From positions 5,188,071 through 5,252,070 of the forward strand of contig NC_052401.1 of assembly GCF_009389715.1 (NCBI RefSeq): 64,000 bases of DNA, written 5' to 3'. This stretch comes from Phoenix dactylifera. Its lineage: Eukaryota; Streptophyta; Magnoliopsida; Arecales; Arecaceae. Every line of letters starts with the position of its first letter. Within the stretch, counting starts at the first letter, position 1. Shown one piece after another: positions 34,501-46,762 of this stretch. The notes below the pieces were generated by a model. It had not been told where the DNA came from. It did no database searches and saw only the letters and a list, made by a program, of their open reading frames with translations. Both the position numbers and the translations under genes were made by a program.

Positions 34501-37456
34501 TGTCACGCCCCGGATCCGGCTCCGTGACACGGCCGTGCTATTGCCGACTACCGCCCACAATAGCACGCAGCCTCGTACATGGTCAACAGGTAGTCAAAAG
34601 CAGTGTAACTTGTATATATCAAAAGAAGGTATTACAACCCACTGGTTCATATAAAGTACAGAGCTTCTACATAGTTTATATACACAAAAGTTTATTTATA
34701 TCATCCCCAAAAATAAAGAAGCCCTGTTGCAAAAGAAAAATGCTTCTGGCAGCTGTCACTGGTGGTGATCTAAAAAAAAACGTAAATGAACAGGCATGAG
34801 CTACACGGCTCAGTAAGTAATCCTGCATAATCTTGTCGAATCGACTAAAAATGCTAACCATGCTTATCAGGGTTTGAGAAGCTGACATGTATGCTACTAA
34901 ATCAATCATCATAATAAAATATCCATGCTGAGTAAATAAAACAGTATCCTACAATGTCAAGAAATCATGTAATATGCACATGTAGGAAAAATCGTGCCAC
35001 CGGCATGCCGTGGTCGTGCTCTTAAATGCTACTGCGAAGTCATTCTTGGCCACTGGCGAGACCGGCTCAGTTATTAGGCGGCCACTGGCGGGGCTGGCTC
35101 AGTCATTCTCGGCCACTGGCAAGGCCGGCTCAGTTACATTGGGTCAGTAGCTCTTAAGAGTTCATAAATAATGCTTCGTATAGGTAGTACCTCATAGATG
35201 CTACGGCGAATTCATTATTGGTCACTGGCGGGGCCTGCTCAGTTATTAGTCGGCCACTGGCGGGGCTGGCTCAGTCATTATCGGCCACTGGCAAGGCCGG
35301 CTCAGTTGCATTCGGCCCGTAGCAATAGGAGTTCTTAGGTACCCTTTTACAAGCAATATGCCGCTAGAGCAAATCATTATCATTCTTTACACTCATGCTA
35401 ATAAAAATCATAATATGGAATTCAATTCATTTTGCATGTATCACAAGAGCTATGAAAACATAATATGTGCACAACTATGAATTATGTGACTGACATGTAC
35501 CACCCATGTTCATATTTCATAACTCATATCTTAGCATGTAATGTAATCCCAGTATTTTGTAGGCATAACGGAATATAAAGCATATATCATCATATCTTGT
35601 GTAACTAGAGCATGTCAGATACACATATCGTTCTTAGCCTACAGTACATGCATAACATGTTAAATTTCATGTATGATCCATAAAGATTAGGGCAGGCTAC
35701 TTACATACATGATTCACAACAAGATTAAAACAAGTTACTTACAGTAATTTGCCTTTTTCCTAGGTCTCCCGCGTCCTGGTGACGAGTCCTAAATCACCTA
35801 CAATCATGTCATAATAATAATATGTTATTTCCTTTTCTACCTGAAATTTAGCCCATCCCTCATCCGGGTTCATCCAAATAGACTGGGTCTGGTTTTATTG
35901 GGTTCACCTAACCCATTCTAATTATATATATATATACACACACACATATACATATATATATATATATATATTTATTTAAGCTTAACGGGTTGCGGGTTCA
36001 GATCCGACCCGCAAACCCGTTACCATGTTTTCTTTCTCCCCCCTTCTAGAGGCTTCCGCCTCTTCACCTACCTTCCTCCCCTCTCTCCTCCGTTTCCTCC
36101 TCTCTCTCTCGTTCTCTCCTTCAACCTCCCACCGAAGCCCATGCTTCCGGCCCTCTCCTCCGGCTCCCCTTCTTCTCCTCCGGCCAGATCTGTGGCCTTC
36201 CCCCTCTCGGTCACTCCCTCTCTTTCCCTCTCTCTCTCTCCCTCTTTCTTTCTTTCTTTGTTGACCCTGCCGAGACCCTACTCTCCGGTCGAGCCCTCGG
36301 CTCCCTCCGGCCTCGGTCTTTCTTCCTTCTTTCCCTCTCTCCTTTTCCCTTTTCTTCTCTTGCAGGCGGCCGGGGAGGCTAGGCTCCCCCCGATCCACCG
36401 ATCGACGTGGGGGTTTCCCCCCGGTGCACCGGCGGAAGGGAAGCCCTTCCTCCCTCCGAAGTGATGCCGGAGAGGGGAAGGGTTCGGAGATGGGTCGGAA
36501 TCCGGCTTTACGGCTTTAACCGAGGGCCTCCACCCGCTCCGTCCACGGCCAGGTATGGCCGGAGGGGATGAAGCCTCAAGATCCGGTGAGTTCATTTTCC
36601 TTTTTTTTTTTTCGGTCCTTCCCTCCGGAACCACCACCCCTTGCCGGAGAAGAGGTGGTGGTCCGGCCGGGGCTGGCGGCCCTGTGGCCGCCTCTGTTGT
36701 CGTCCCGGCCAGATCTGGCGGCCCGAGTTGCCCCCCGAACTCCAGGGTACCGGCGGCCGAGGCCGCGGTGTCCGGTTCATCCGCAGGCCGAGGCCGCGGT
36801 GTCCGGTTCATCCGCAGGCCGAGCCCGGTTGGGTTCGGCCCGGGTGGTCGTCGGGCGCACGACCTTTGAGTCCGGCCTGACCAGTGGACTGTAGGCCTTT
36901 TTTCCCTCCCCTGTGTCGGTTTCCTCCCCTCTGTTTCACTGTTGACACAGAGGGGAAGAGCACCCCACAGTGGAATTTCTTTACCCCTGTTAAACCCTTA
37001 CCCTAATGCTCCTTACCTTGGCCGGTTGCAGTCGGGCAGTACCTCCCCCTGGTAGTCCCTCCTTCCTCTTGGAGCTTCAGGGCTCCTTTGCCTTCGGCTC
37101 CAAGGCTTCGGCTCTCTCACTCTCTCGTTCAGTATTCTAGGGGGTCTGTCACTTGGGGTTGCCGGCAGAGGCTTAAATAATTTGTTTAGAGGATGAGACC
37201 CCCCCTCTGAGAGGTCCCATCCTCTCCATTCCTCCCTGCTCCGGGACTGGCCGCCGCCCCCCTGTCTCCGGCGCGCCAGCATCGGCTGCCAGTAGGGGGT
37301 GAGGTAACCCTTCCCTGTCGGTCTTATCCCTTCGTTTTTTTTTTAACCATTATAATAACCATTATAATAATACTGCCCACAGTGAAATTTGGGCCCAAAC
37401 CCTTAACTGGGCCTATTTTTTATTGGGCCTAGTAGGTTGTGGGCCCGGACATTACA
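34501..37456 (-). repeat. 5' LTR of the Tekay-type element
   Basis: This LTR is 2,956 bp. It differs from its partner mainly by microsatellite length, by a short insertion near 36510, and by a perfect 31-bp tandem duplication at 36755-36816 that is single in the other LTR and therefore arose after insertion. Confidence 0.95.
36755..36816. repeat. 31-bp tandem duplication private to one LTR
   Basis: A unit starting GGCCGAGGCCGCGG occurs twice in a row here but once at the matching place of the other LTR (about 29256). Confidence 0.9.
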
Positions 37457-37461
37457 GATGA

Positions 37462-40400
37462 GGTTGATCAAATTTAGCTTAATTATTAAGAAATATGCTG
37501 GTGTTGTATATATAAACTAGATCTTCACATGTGCGATGCGTGCGATTGAATCCAGAGAAAAATTAAACATGATAGAACAAGGTATTAGAATTGACAACGG
37601 AAATCATGATCTCAAACATTTATATGTTGTAGTAAAATAAGCAGGGGAAAAAATTAATGTTCATCCAAAATATCTTGTAACGCGTTTCAAATATATATAT
37701 AAGAAAATATAGATCTTGATAAACAATAACCAGGAAAAAACAATCTCGATTATGATGTTGGGATCATAGTTGTATGTTCTTTATTTTATTTCATGACATT
37801 TTTTCTTTCATTTTATTTTTTTTTGTAAGACTGATTTATATTTTTTTCTGAAAAAAGTTGAATTCTGAACCTCCACTTTTATAAGAAACTCTACTTGAAT
37901 GAGTTGAATCCAACTCCCAAAATATAGGCTTATTTTATTTTATTTTTCTTAAGCATATATTAGTTTTATTTGGAAAAACTTGAATAGCCTGCTTTTAATC
38001 TAGTTAAAAAATTTACAAGGAGCAAGAAAAGAAAATAAACCATTGCTTTCTTAAACATCATTGAAATTAGAATTTTTAGTATATTTTGCAAGCTTCTATT
38101 TTTATTTTTAATTTTGATTTTTTACATTCTATCAAGTTGGAGTGTTTGCTTATTTCTTTTAAAATACCTATTTAGATCGAAGTGCTCCCCCACTGCTTTC
38201 CATTTCACTTGACTTTGGTCCTATTTAGGATTGTTGTTGGAAGTAGTGCTTTTAATAAAAAAATTATTTGTTGTTTGATAACTATATTTTCTAAAAGCTT
38301 GGAAATTTTAACATCAGTTCAACTGAGCTTTGAGCCGAGCTTTAGTTGAGTCTACCTTAATTTCCCACCATACTTGAATAGGCCATTTGGTCAAGGTTGG
38401 CTCATTTAGAGCCAGCCTTTGAAATACATTTGAGCTTATCTCATTTTCTAATTGAGTCGAGCTCAAATGCGCTCTTAACGAGCTGATCCCTAGTTGCTTG
38501 AGTATCTCAGTTCGTTTTTACCCCTATTCTATGCATTTTCATAAGTCATGGATTAGTATTTGCACAAGATGAATTAAAATGTCCGAATAAGATACATAGA
38601 CAAAGTATTTGCTAGGATATCTTGATCATAAGGTTCAAGATTCTTGTATGTGAAAGCAATCTAACACATGATATGAACCAACAATATGCTTTTCGACGGT
38701 GGGATCCACATCATGCACAAGTTTGGCTGGCTTATTAGGAGGATGCGCGCTTCATCTCACATGCATTTTAACTCCGATCCGAAAAGGCCATGGACATGTT
38801 GATTACTAGATGGAACATATACCTATTCTTCGATGGTTTCGCCTCAGTTAAATTAGTTAGAACAAGCACTGCACAAAATCTAGAACATTTTGCATAAATG
38901 ATATTAGAATGACAACCACTTACAAGGCATAATTATAATCCTTCAGCATCCTCAACCCCAAGCTTATCTATACTTACCACCAAATTACTGTGGGTGACAC
39001 ATAATGTTGTCCTTCTCAAAAAACCCATTATGTTCTTCACCAACCTATTGTCCACATACAATTACTTCACTTCAACTTCTAGATGGTTGGAGCATTCATC
39101 ACATCTTAGCTGCACGCGTGCTGAGGAAAAGTTTGGCCAAGAAATCAGTGGAAAGTTAAAACAATTCCCCTTAGGTGATAGAATATGGCTGGATCTTGTC
39201 TAAGGAGGAGGGGAACAATTGGACAAGTAGATATGCCATGGACAGCATCAAAGGACTCAATGGGGACAAGGAAAAGGGCAGCCAGTCTCCTTTAGTTGAA
39301 AGCAGCACCAAGTTGGCCTTCCTTTTTCACAAAGTGCATGCAAACTTTCTTTCCAACTCCCCAAGTTGTCCAAGCTCTTACAGTATATGTGGAGCCTCTT
39401 CTGTATTCTTTTCTCTGAACAACTCAAAAAGATTTGAATGTGATTCCTACTCTTTTGTTGGCTTCCTTGATCAATGAAATGCTATTCTTCATTGAAAAGA
39501 ACAACTACCTTAACTGGGTTTTATTTTATTTTATATGTATTTATTTTGTTTGTTGACATGCATGCTGTGGTGTCTGAGCAAAAAGAGGCAAGAGAAAGGA
39601 GAAGCCATAGAGAGAGGTTGGAGATCCAGCTATCACTACAAAATTAGGTTCCTCCAAGCTAGCTTCTATGTGTTCTAAGTAATTCAAGCATACAATTGGA
39701 TGATCTGGCATTGCAATGGTTCGACAACATGTTGGAGCTTCTAAAATCCTCGAAAGAAAGCCAAGCATGAGACACATGTAATCTTTCTCTGGACAAATTT
39801 GAGATGGTTGTGGAGACATGTAGGCTTTAAAAAGATTGTTTTCTATTGAATTTTTTAAAATTCTTTCTCCCATTGAGGGTTGGAGTGAATTAGGTTGCTC
39901 GCAAGAAAAATGGTTCCCATTGCAACATTTTCATAAATAATTTTGCTGCAATAGCTTTTTGAAGCGGCCATAGTAGGTACAAGAGCTAGAAATTAAGCAA
40001 GAAACTTCAACCGAGATTAAATGCAATTATTGAGGTCTGATATATTTTTGCATGTATTAGAAAGAAGAAAAATAGTTGTTGGGTTCTATATTTGTATGAA
40101 CCGTGCTGCTTCTTTATAGCCAAGCTCATATGAGACATCAAAGTAAAAGCAATATTACTCAAAAAAAATTTCGAATAGATTATATATCTATATCTATATC
40201 TATATCTGCAATTAAAATTTCTTCGGTGATGGCAATCGATCAATTTGGACACTCAAATCTCTCTCATGGACTTACGTGAGAGTGAAAAGTTAAGGAAGTG
40301 AAAAAAAAGATGAAACTTTTATAGGACATCAAACTCTTTTAATTATATAAAGAACGCTATAATTCATTTGTGATGTATAATATGCTACTTCTAAATCTCC

Positions 40401-40900
40401 TCGGGAGCAAACCACAGAGAGATATCAACCAATTGAGTTAATAATGTATAATTATTATAATACTGAAAATATCTTAATATGAAGATTTTGAGATTGATAT
40501 ATAATTTTGCGAAAAAATTGTTTTCATTGTTGTTATTAGCGCTTCTTTGGGTGATATCAGTTGTTATTAGCGGGCGTTACGCACACGTGTCTTGCCGGCT
40601 TTCACCGTATTGTTTCGCGATTCTTAACTGACACGCGTTAACAAACGCTTGGTTTTAAAAAAAAAAGAAGAAACTTTCGGTATCGAGAAGCATCCGCAAC
40701 GCGTCGAGCGGGTGCACCTTGAGGGAGACTCTGTGGTGATGATCGACTGAATCCGAAAGGCAGACATGTATGATGATGGTCCCCCTCTTATACGGGAGAC
40801 TCACAGGATGGCTCAGATGATGAGCGGCTTTCAGGCAGTTCACGTGTTTAGGGAGGCGAACCGCCTCCGATCAAAAAAATCAAGTCGGCAAAAGCTCGGC
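37462..40900. other. Intergenic, 3.4 kb, no supported gene
   Basis: This is AT-rich sequence. Around 38310-38480 there are GAGCTC/GAGCC-rich phrases like those of plant dispersed repeats. A 110-codon minus-strand frame at 39541-39873 has no motif I can name and no neighbours that fit it. A short (ATATCT)n run is at about 40180-40207. Confidence 0.55.
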
Positions 40901-40920
40901 TTACGTGGCGTTCTATAAAT
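40584..40920 (+). promoter_or_regulatory. Promoter of the DUF1685 gene with G-boxes, ABRE and TATA
   Basis: Two G-boxes (CACGTG) lie at 40584-40589 and 40841-40846. An ABRE-type ACGTGGC at 40903-40909 lies immediately before a TATA box (TCTATAAAT, about 40912-40920). These elements bind bZIP and bHLH factors, and G-box plus ABRE pairs are known from ABA- and stress-responsive plant promoters. The response of this gene is inference. The leader that follows is about 400 nt. Confidence 0.6.
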
Positions 40921-41328
40921 GGAATATTTCAGTGTTTTGTGTTGCATCCTCCACCTCCAATCACTGCAGCTCTTTCTGACACTGATTCCACTCGGAATCT
41001 CCGGTCAATTCTATCGCACGCCACCGCGTTATTTTCGTCATTTACTCACTTCAAAAAACACTCACCCATCGCGGGCCCCACCTCTTTGCACCGTCTAAAT
41101 CTCCTTGTACCCGATCTAAGACTTATCCCAGCCGTCCGATCACCGCCAACCCTTTTGCCGCTCCGCGGAGCAACGTACCGTAGAATGATCCCAGGGCAGT
41201 TTAGTCATTTCGACTCGGAGCAGTCCAGCTCATGTCCTCATCATTGCCACATGCCATGCCATGCCATGCGGCATGCGTAATACCGCCATATCATCCGTCC
41301 TTAAAACTTAAAGCTCTCCACGTCGCGA

Positions 41329-41355
41329 GAGAGATCGAGAGAGAGAGAGAGAGAG
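41329..41355 (+). repeat. GA repeat abutting an ATG in the DUF1685 leader
   Basis: GAGA-rich sequence ends directly at the ATG at 41356. GAGA tracts in plant leaders are targets of BASIC PENTACYSTEINE factors. A similar tract precedes the start of the zinc-finger gene at 55452. Confidence 0.8.
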
Positions 41356-41477
41356 ATGGGGAGCTCTGCCTCTGAGACCGAGTCCCCTGTTTCGATCCGA
41401 GACCCTAACCCGAGATTGGAGAGGAGGAGCAGGAAAGGGAAGAAAATGAAGGAGAAGAAGAGGGAGGAGGAGGGGGG

Positions 41478-43084
41478 ATGGAGTGGGAGGCGGATTGGCC
41501 GAGGAAGAGCCGGGGCGGCGGCGGCGGCGGGGTGATGCTGGAGGGCTACGTCGAGGCGGCAGAGGGAGTCGACCAGGGGTCGGGCGGGGGCGATGGGGTG
41601 GTGGGGAGAACGAAAAGCCTGACGGACGAGGACCTGGAGGAGTTGAAGGGGTGCTTGGATTTGGGGTTCGGGTTCAGTTACGAGGAGATCCCCGAGCTCT
41701 GCAACACTCTCCCGGCTCTCGAGCTCTGCTACTCGATGAGCCAGAGGTTCTTGGACGGGCAGCAGCAGCAAAGCCGGGCGCCGGAGGCGGCGGGGGATGC
41801 GGCGGCAGAGCTGGGTGCTGCTGCGGCGTCCTCTGCTCCCGTGGCCAATTGGAAGATCTCCGGCCCTGGTAATATCGAGTTTTTTTGTTGATTGTTTACT
41901 GGTTTTTGGGTGGAATTTGGTTGCTTTGGTTTTGATCGGAGAGAAAGTTTTCATTTTGATTCAAACTCATTTCTCATATGGACAAAAGAAGCACTTTTTT
42001 TCATGTGTGTGTGAAATTAAGGGCAAAATACATTTTTTCCCCTTGTTTCTACTAAAACTCCGAGGGATTTGATGGGTATCTTCTCTTAGAATGACTAACG
42101 GGTGGTAGATTCGATTTTTTATGACAGATTTTTTTGATTTTCAAACTGCGGATAAAGGATTTCTGAGAAAGATCGCTTGAAACTCTTTGACAAATGCGCG
42201 ATCTTACATCTATGGTGTTTTGCATAAAAGCAAACAGGCCGTTTGCTTATCTGATACAATTTTTATTAAGTAGCTTCGTGAAAGTATAGAATTTTGACTG
42301 CTGTAATAGGTTATATGAGTTGATTAAAAAGAAGATTGAATTAAACTTTTGATGAAAGTTTTCTTTATCTCTTCATTTCTGTTCATTTTATGCGTCTTTG
42401 ATATTTTGGTGGGACTTATTCATGCATACGTTATTTATCAATAACTTCGATCCTCCTTGCGTATTTAGCAAACCACTTATAGGTAGTGGTGACTCATGAC
42501 CAGTTGCAATATATGAGGGATTATTCTTTGTTTTTAATTGCTATATAAGCTTTGTATCTTAAATTTTTCTTACATCTTCTCTAGTAATAATTATTGTTTA
42601 GAAGTTCTTTGGTTTTTCTCTAGTTAACATCCCATAAATTTTGTATGTTGGTTCTAAACTAATCTTGATATGATTATTGTTCTAATCCCTTCAGCCTTGT
42701 GCTTTTTTATGCCTTCATTGGTTTGGAGTATTAAAGTTTGTTCGCTAACATTAAGTTGTAATTGAGGTGTAAGCTCAATTTTACCCTGCCTTTCTAGTTG
42801 TCAACCTGCATTTGACAAATGGATGTCCTTTTCAAAGCTGCGACTTGAGTTTTAGTATAGAACTTGTTTTGTGATTTAGTGTTTGTGTGACGAATTCTAT
42901 TTAGCTATCTCAGAATTTTCCGAGAAGATCCTCATAGTACTATCCTTTCTTTTTTTCATGTTGATGGCATTTTGTCTGATTTTTTTTTTCCTCTGTTCTC
43001 TCAGGGGACCATCCTGAAGAAGTTAAAGCAAGGCTGAAATATTGGGCCCAAGCAGTGGCATGCACTGTTAGATTATGCAACTGA
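41478..43084 (+). CDS. DUF1685 family protein
   Basis: Exons are 41478-41868 and 43005-43084 with a 1.1 kb GT-AG intron, giving 156 residues. The DUF1685 signature is clear: SLTDEDLEELKGCLDLGFGF at 47-66, IPELCNTLPALELCYSMSQRF at 71-91 (read from the frame), and a C-terminal WKISGPGDHPEEVKARLKYW at 125-144 spanning the splice site, then AQAVACTVRLCN. The function of the family is not established. The start at 41478 (MEWEADWPRK) is the first Met in the domain frame. A second ATG at 41356, right after a GA repeat, opens a basic 41-residue frame (MGSSASETESP...) that resembles an N-terminus but runs one base out of frame, with a run of six G at 41472-41477 between them. A polyadenylation signal AATAAA is at 43397-43402. 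The long minus-strand frame over this exon is a shadow. Confidence 0.85.
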
Positions 43085-45575
43085 TGGAACACTCTTGATT
43101 TAATTTGTGATATGAAGAAACACAATTTCATGACGATCAACATTAGGCAATCTTTTCGTCGAGAGAATTCCCTTCTGATACCTTGCTGCTCTATGCCCTT
43201 TGGGATTCTCTGCAACTCTCTCTTTGATGACAGGCTTGCTGGGATCTGATTCAAGACGAGAAGAGATGGAGGAAAGAGGAGGAAGAAGTCAATTTGAAGT
43301 CTATGATTTTCAACTGATAACACCATGTACCTCATCACATTTGCTATGCATGAACCTGATTGCATTGTTTCATGTATATACCAATAATTTAACTTCAATA
43401 AACGCAATTTTCTTCTTCACCTTGCTCCGACTCCTATGAATTTGGCTCTTTTCTATGTTCCCTTTTCTTCAAAGGAAAACAATTAAATCACCTTATTGGC
43501 AAGTATATGTTCCTTGCAATGGCTGTTGTTATTATTGTAAAGTTGGCTCTGGCAGATTGATTGCAGGCAGACAGCATTGCAAGCAGGATTCGTAGCTTCA
43601 TATGTTGGTTGGCAAGATAAGACTTCATGTGAGCTCTTGCAGTTTATTACATTATCTTGTTACATTTCCATCTGACAGAAGACAACCCGGGATATGAGAT
43701 TCCCTTCCCTTCCTGGCAATTCTAGTAGGGGACTGGTCACCAATACAGGGCAGGCTTTCTGAGGCGATTCCTTTCGACTGACAGCTGAGAATAACATTTT
43801 GTTTTGTTTTGTTTCCCTTTGCAGCAATTCCATTTATTTCCAAATTCCATTCTGCAATTTGTTCTTCTTTGCCTTAACCTTGTCTTGCCTGCATATTGCT
43901 ACTGTGAGCACTTAGCTGAAGCCGTTGTTGAGCTGCAGAGATGGCGGATCTCCAGTCGCTTGTGTATTGGACTTTTCTGATAGAGATGAAACCTTTCTTG
44001 GAGATGATAGGAGTATCAGAATATGAACAGTATTAAACTGCTGGAATTTCTTCTTCCATTACTGTGTCTTGCAGACGAGAAATAATTTAACTTCTGTTTC
44101 CATAGCTTCTTTATTAGTATAGCCATGGTTTACAGATTGAGCAATATTATGTGATCAAAGTGCTGTTATTTAGACATGCAGATGAATTGGACCATTCTGT
44201 GGCAGGATTCTTCTATCTGTTTGCATTCTTTACTGATTTGATGTGACCATTAGCAGTTTGTTCTGATTTCTATTTCGAAAGCTAAAAAAAGTGGCTATAT
44301 TTCGTTATCTACAAGAAAATTGTGCTTAGAGAATCTTTCCTGTGATTTCCCCTCTCCTATAATTTTTGTAGTTGATTTCTCTCCTGCTACAATTTCTAAG
44401 CGCAGACTGATGTTATGTTCTTTTCCTTTCCTAGATTGTGATTTCTTCTCTTCTTTTGTATTTGGGCTTTGGATCTTTTCTCTACCAAAAAAAAAGAGAA
44501 AATTCCTAAAGCCTCTCATTAAGACAGACTTATAAGTCAATTAATTTATGCATTAGGCCTCATCGTTGTCATCATTTTAAACTCCATTTATACACGTGAT
44601 TACGTGACATTGTATTTTATTTTTTCCAACAGATATAGCTTGTTATGTTCAGGATATCATACTCCCAAGACTCAATCCAGTATGAATTCAGAAGCAACCA
44701 CCGTAGGATTTAGATAACATAAGAAAGTGCATCTGAAAACGATTGAAAAGAAATATAAGATGTTTTTAAATGCTTCATGATTTCCACGTACTTTCTCATG
44801 GCGTATCCCAGTTGTTCTCTCTTTCAAGGCAAAATCTGAATCACATCTCTCCAATCTTATCTCACAAAATTTCACAGAGTCAATGCTCAGAATGCATTTG
44901 CTTGTGTGATGGCAAATATCAAGATAACTATCCTTGATATTTGGTATCCTTTAAAGTTCCTTTTATTCTAATTAAAAGAATAATTATGTTCGATGGAGAC
45001 CTGATAAGGTTAATTGAAAAAGTGGAAAACATAAGAAAAAGTAAGAAAGAAGAAAAAATTCTCCCACCCTCGAATAATAATTTCAGTCGGGACAAAAGGA
45101 TAGATAGTGTTGATCTAATTAATCTTATTCTGATGAAAAGTGAAACTATTTGGTAGGATAAAAAGATAGAGAGTGTTGATCTAATTATTATTTTTTTCTC
45201 GATGAAAAGTGAAAATATTTGGTGGGATTGCAAGATAGACCACCATTTCTCAGGGATTACCGGGAGGTTATGATCATGTAATTCCACTTGAGAAATAGCT
45301 TTGTTAGGCCTGCTTGTTCGTTGGCAGCTTAGTTTCTAAAACCAGACTCCCTCCTTCACTCTGGCAAAATCACTTAAAGAGTGTTTTTAGGATTCCAAGA
45401 TGTATTTTTTTGGCCCAAACGGTCCTAAACTTGTTATCAATAATCTGCATTATACTAAAGAGATGTTTAACCAAATTGATTATTTACTTGTGCAAATTTA
45501 CATGCTGATGTGACCATGTATGACTAACAAGTTATATAACAATATGATCTAATGGGCTTATGTGCAGTCATATCC

Positions 45576-45578
<3 letters not shown>

Positions 45579-45643
<65 letters not shown>
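45579..45643. repeat. (AT)n microsatellite
   Basis: About 32 uninterrupted AT units. Confidence 0.97.
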
Positions 45644-45648
<5 letters not shown>

Positions 45649-45724
45649 AAGGCATAATCTTCGATCTTTGTCTAGACCAACTACAAAAATAGTAGCTTTT
45701 CTGTCAAGGCAGACTTTGTACATT

Positions 45725-46022
45725 AACTATCATAGTCGCTACATCTTATACGGATGTCTTGCCCATTTGACGAAAAAGAAGATCAAGAAGCACTTTTCCA
45801 TCCATATGAGTTTCTCCATAGAATATCGATCCTGCCTTGCAGACAATTATCGTCTTTCTGCAATCAAGGTGGAATTCGTATATCAACTATCATAGTCGCT
45901 ACACCTTATACTGATGTCTTACCTATTTGACAAAGAAAGAGGATCAAGCAGCGCTTTCCTGTCCATACGAGTTCCTCCATAGAATATGGATCATGCCTTG
46001 CAGGCAAGTATCACCTTTCTAA
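45725..46022. repeat. 160-bp tandem duplication
   Basis: The unit starting AACTATCATAGTCGCT at 45725 recurs at 45885. The copies share phrases such as TCCATAGAATAT with several differences, so this is an old duplication. Confidence 0.85.
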
Positions 46023-46145
46023 AAGTTCTCTTATTTTTAACTCATCAAGCTTTGGTGGTTGTTCTAGCCGATTATAGGTCCTACACTTAGCCTCTTTGTC
46101 TAATGAAAAGTTAGAGAATATCCTATCTGATGACTTTGATAAACA

Positions 46146-46282
46146 ATGAGTATATATATGTATATGTATATTTGTGTGTGTGTGTGTGTATATATAAAAG
46201 CATATGTATATACATATATATGTATATATATGTGTGTGTGTGTGTGTGTGTATATATATAAGTATGTGTGTGTGTATGTATA

Positions 46283-46380
<98 letters not shown>
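46146..46380. repeat. Compound (TG)n/(TA)n microsatellite
   Basis: Alternating TGTGTG and TATATA blocks end in about 45 uninterrupted TA units (46290-46379). All reading frames here are compositional. Confidence 0.97.
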
Positions 46381-46381
<1 letters not shown>

Positions 46382-46721
46382 TGGAAGTCTAGGTTTTCTC
46401 CTTAGCTATAATTTAGCAGTGAAATTCAACGTAAAAGTAATTTAACAATACCGAAGTGCATTTGTTTAGAATTTTTGTGTTACCATAGAAATGTTTATTA
46501 TATGCTATTTTGGGATTTTTTTGGACTTTTTATTTGAAAAATAACAAAAGAAACACTCAATAAAATAGAAAATGTTAAATACCACCGCCCCATCTCTTAT
46601 GTTGATTTGACAGTCAATGTGCAATGACATAGCTTACCAAAGCTAAAAGAAAACAGGCAATACCATGATGACATTGCAAGATAGTTGGACCCTATATCTT
46701 GCTTTCCATCTTCCCCAACTC

Positions 46722-46727
46722 TTTCAA

Positions 46728-46761
<34 letters not shown>
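46722..46761. repeat. (AATA)n tetranucleotide microsatellite
   Basis: About nine units of AATA in a row. Confidence 0.95.

Positions 46762-46762
<1 letters not shown>

Larger units (their letters stand above)
27012..37456 (-). mobile_element. Young Ty3/Gypsy retrotransposon, Tekay/Del chromovirus type
   Basis: A 10.4 kb element on the minus strand is flanked by a perfect 5-bp target duplication, GATGA (27007-27011 and 37457-37461). Both LTRs start TGT and end ACA and are 2.9-3.0 kb long. A primer site matching the tRNA-iMet end lies just inside the 5' LTR (34484-34495), and a polypurine tract lies beside the 3' LTR (29923-29936). The interior encodes gag, protease, reverse transcriptase, RNase H, integrase and a chromodomain, the layout of Tekay chromoviruses. 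I counted about twenty base changes between the LTRs by eye, well under 1 percent, suggesting insertion within roughly the last million years at usual plant rates. It looks almost whole, with about one break in the coding part. Confidence 0.95.

Noticed and set aside
38994-39477. Two plus-strand frames of 69 and 100 codons
   Set aside because: Overlap in different frames, no recognisable domain, and composition like the surrounding non-coding DNA.
39541-39873. 110-codon minus-strand frame
   Set aside because: No motif, no flanking exons and no promoter that I can support; faint kinase-tail feel only.
41301-41954. 217-codon minus-strand frame over the DUF1685 first exon
   Set aside because: Shadow of a GC-rich coding exon; Pro/Leu/Ser-rich with no family signature.
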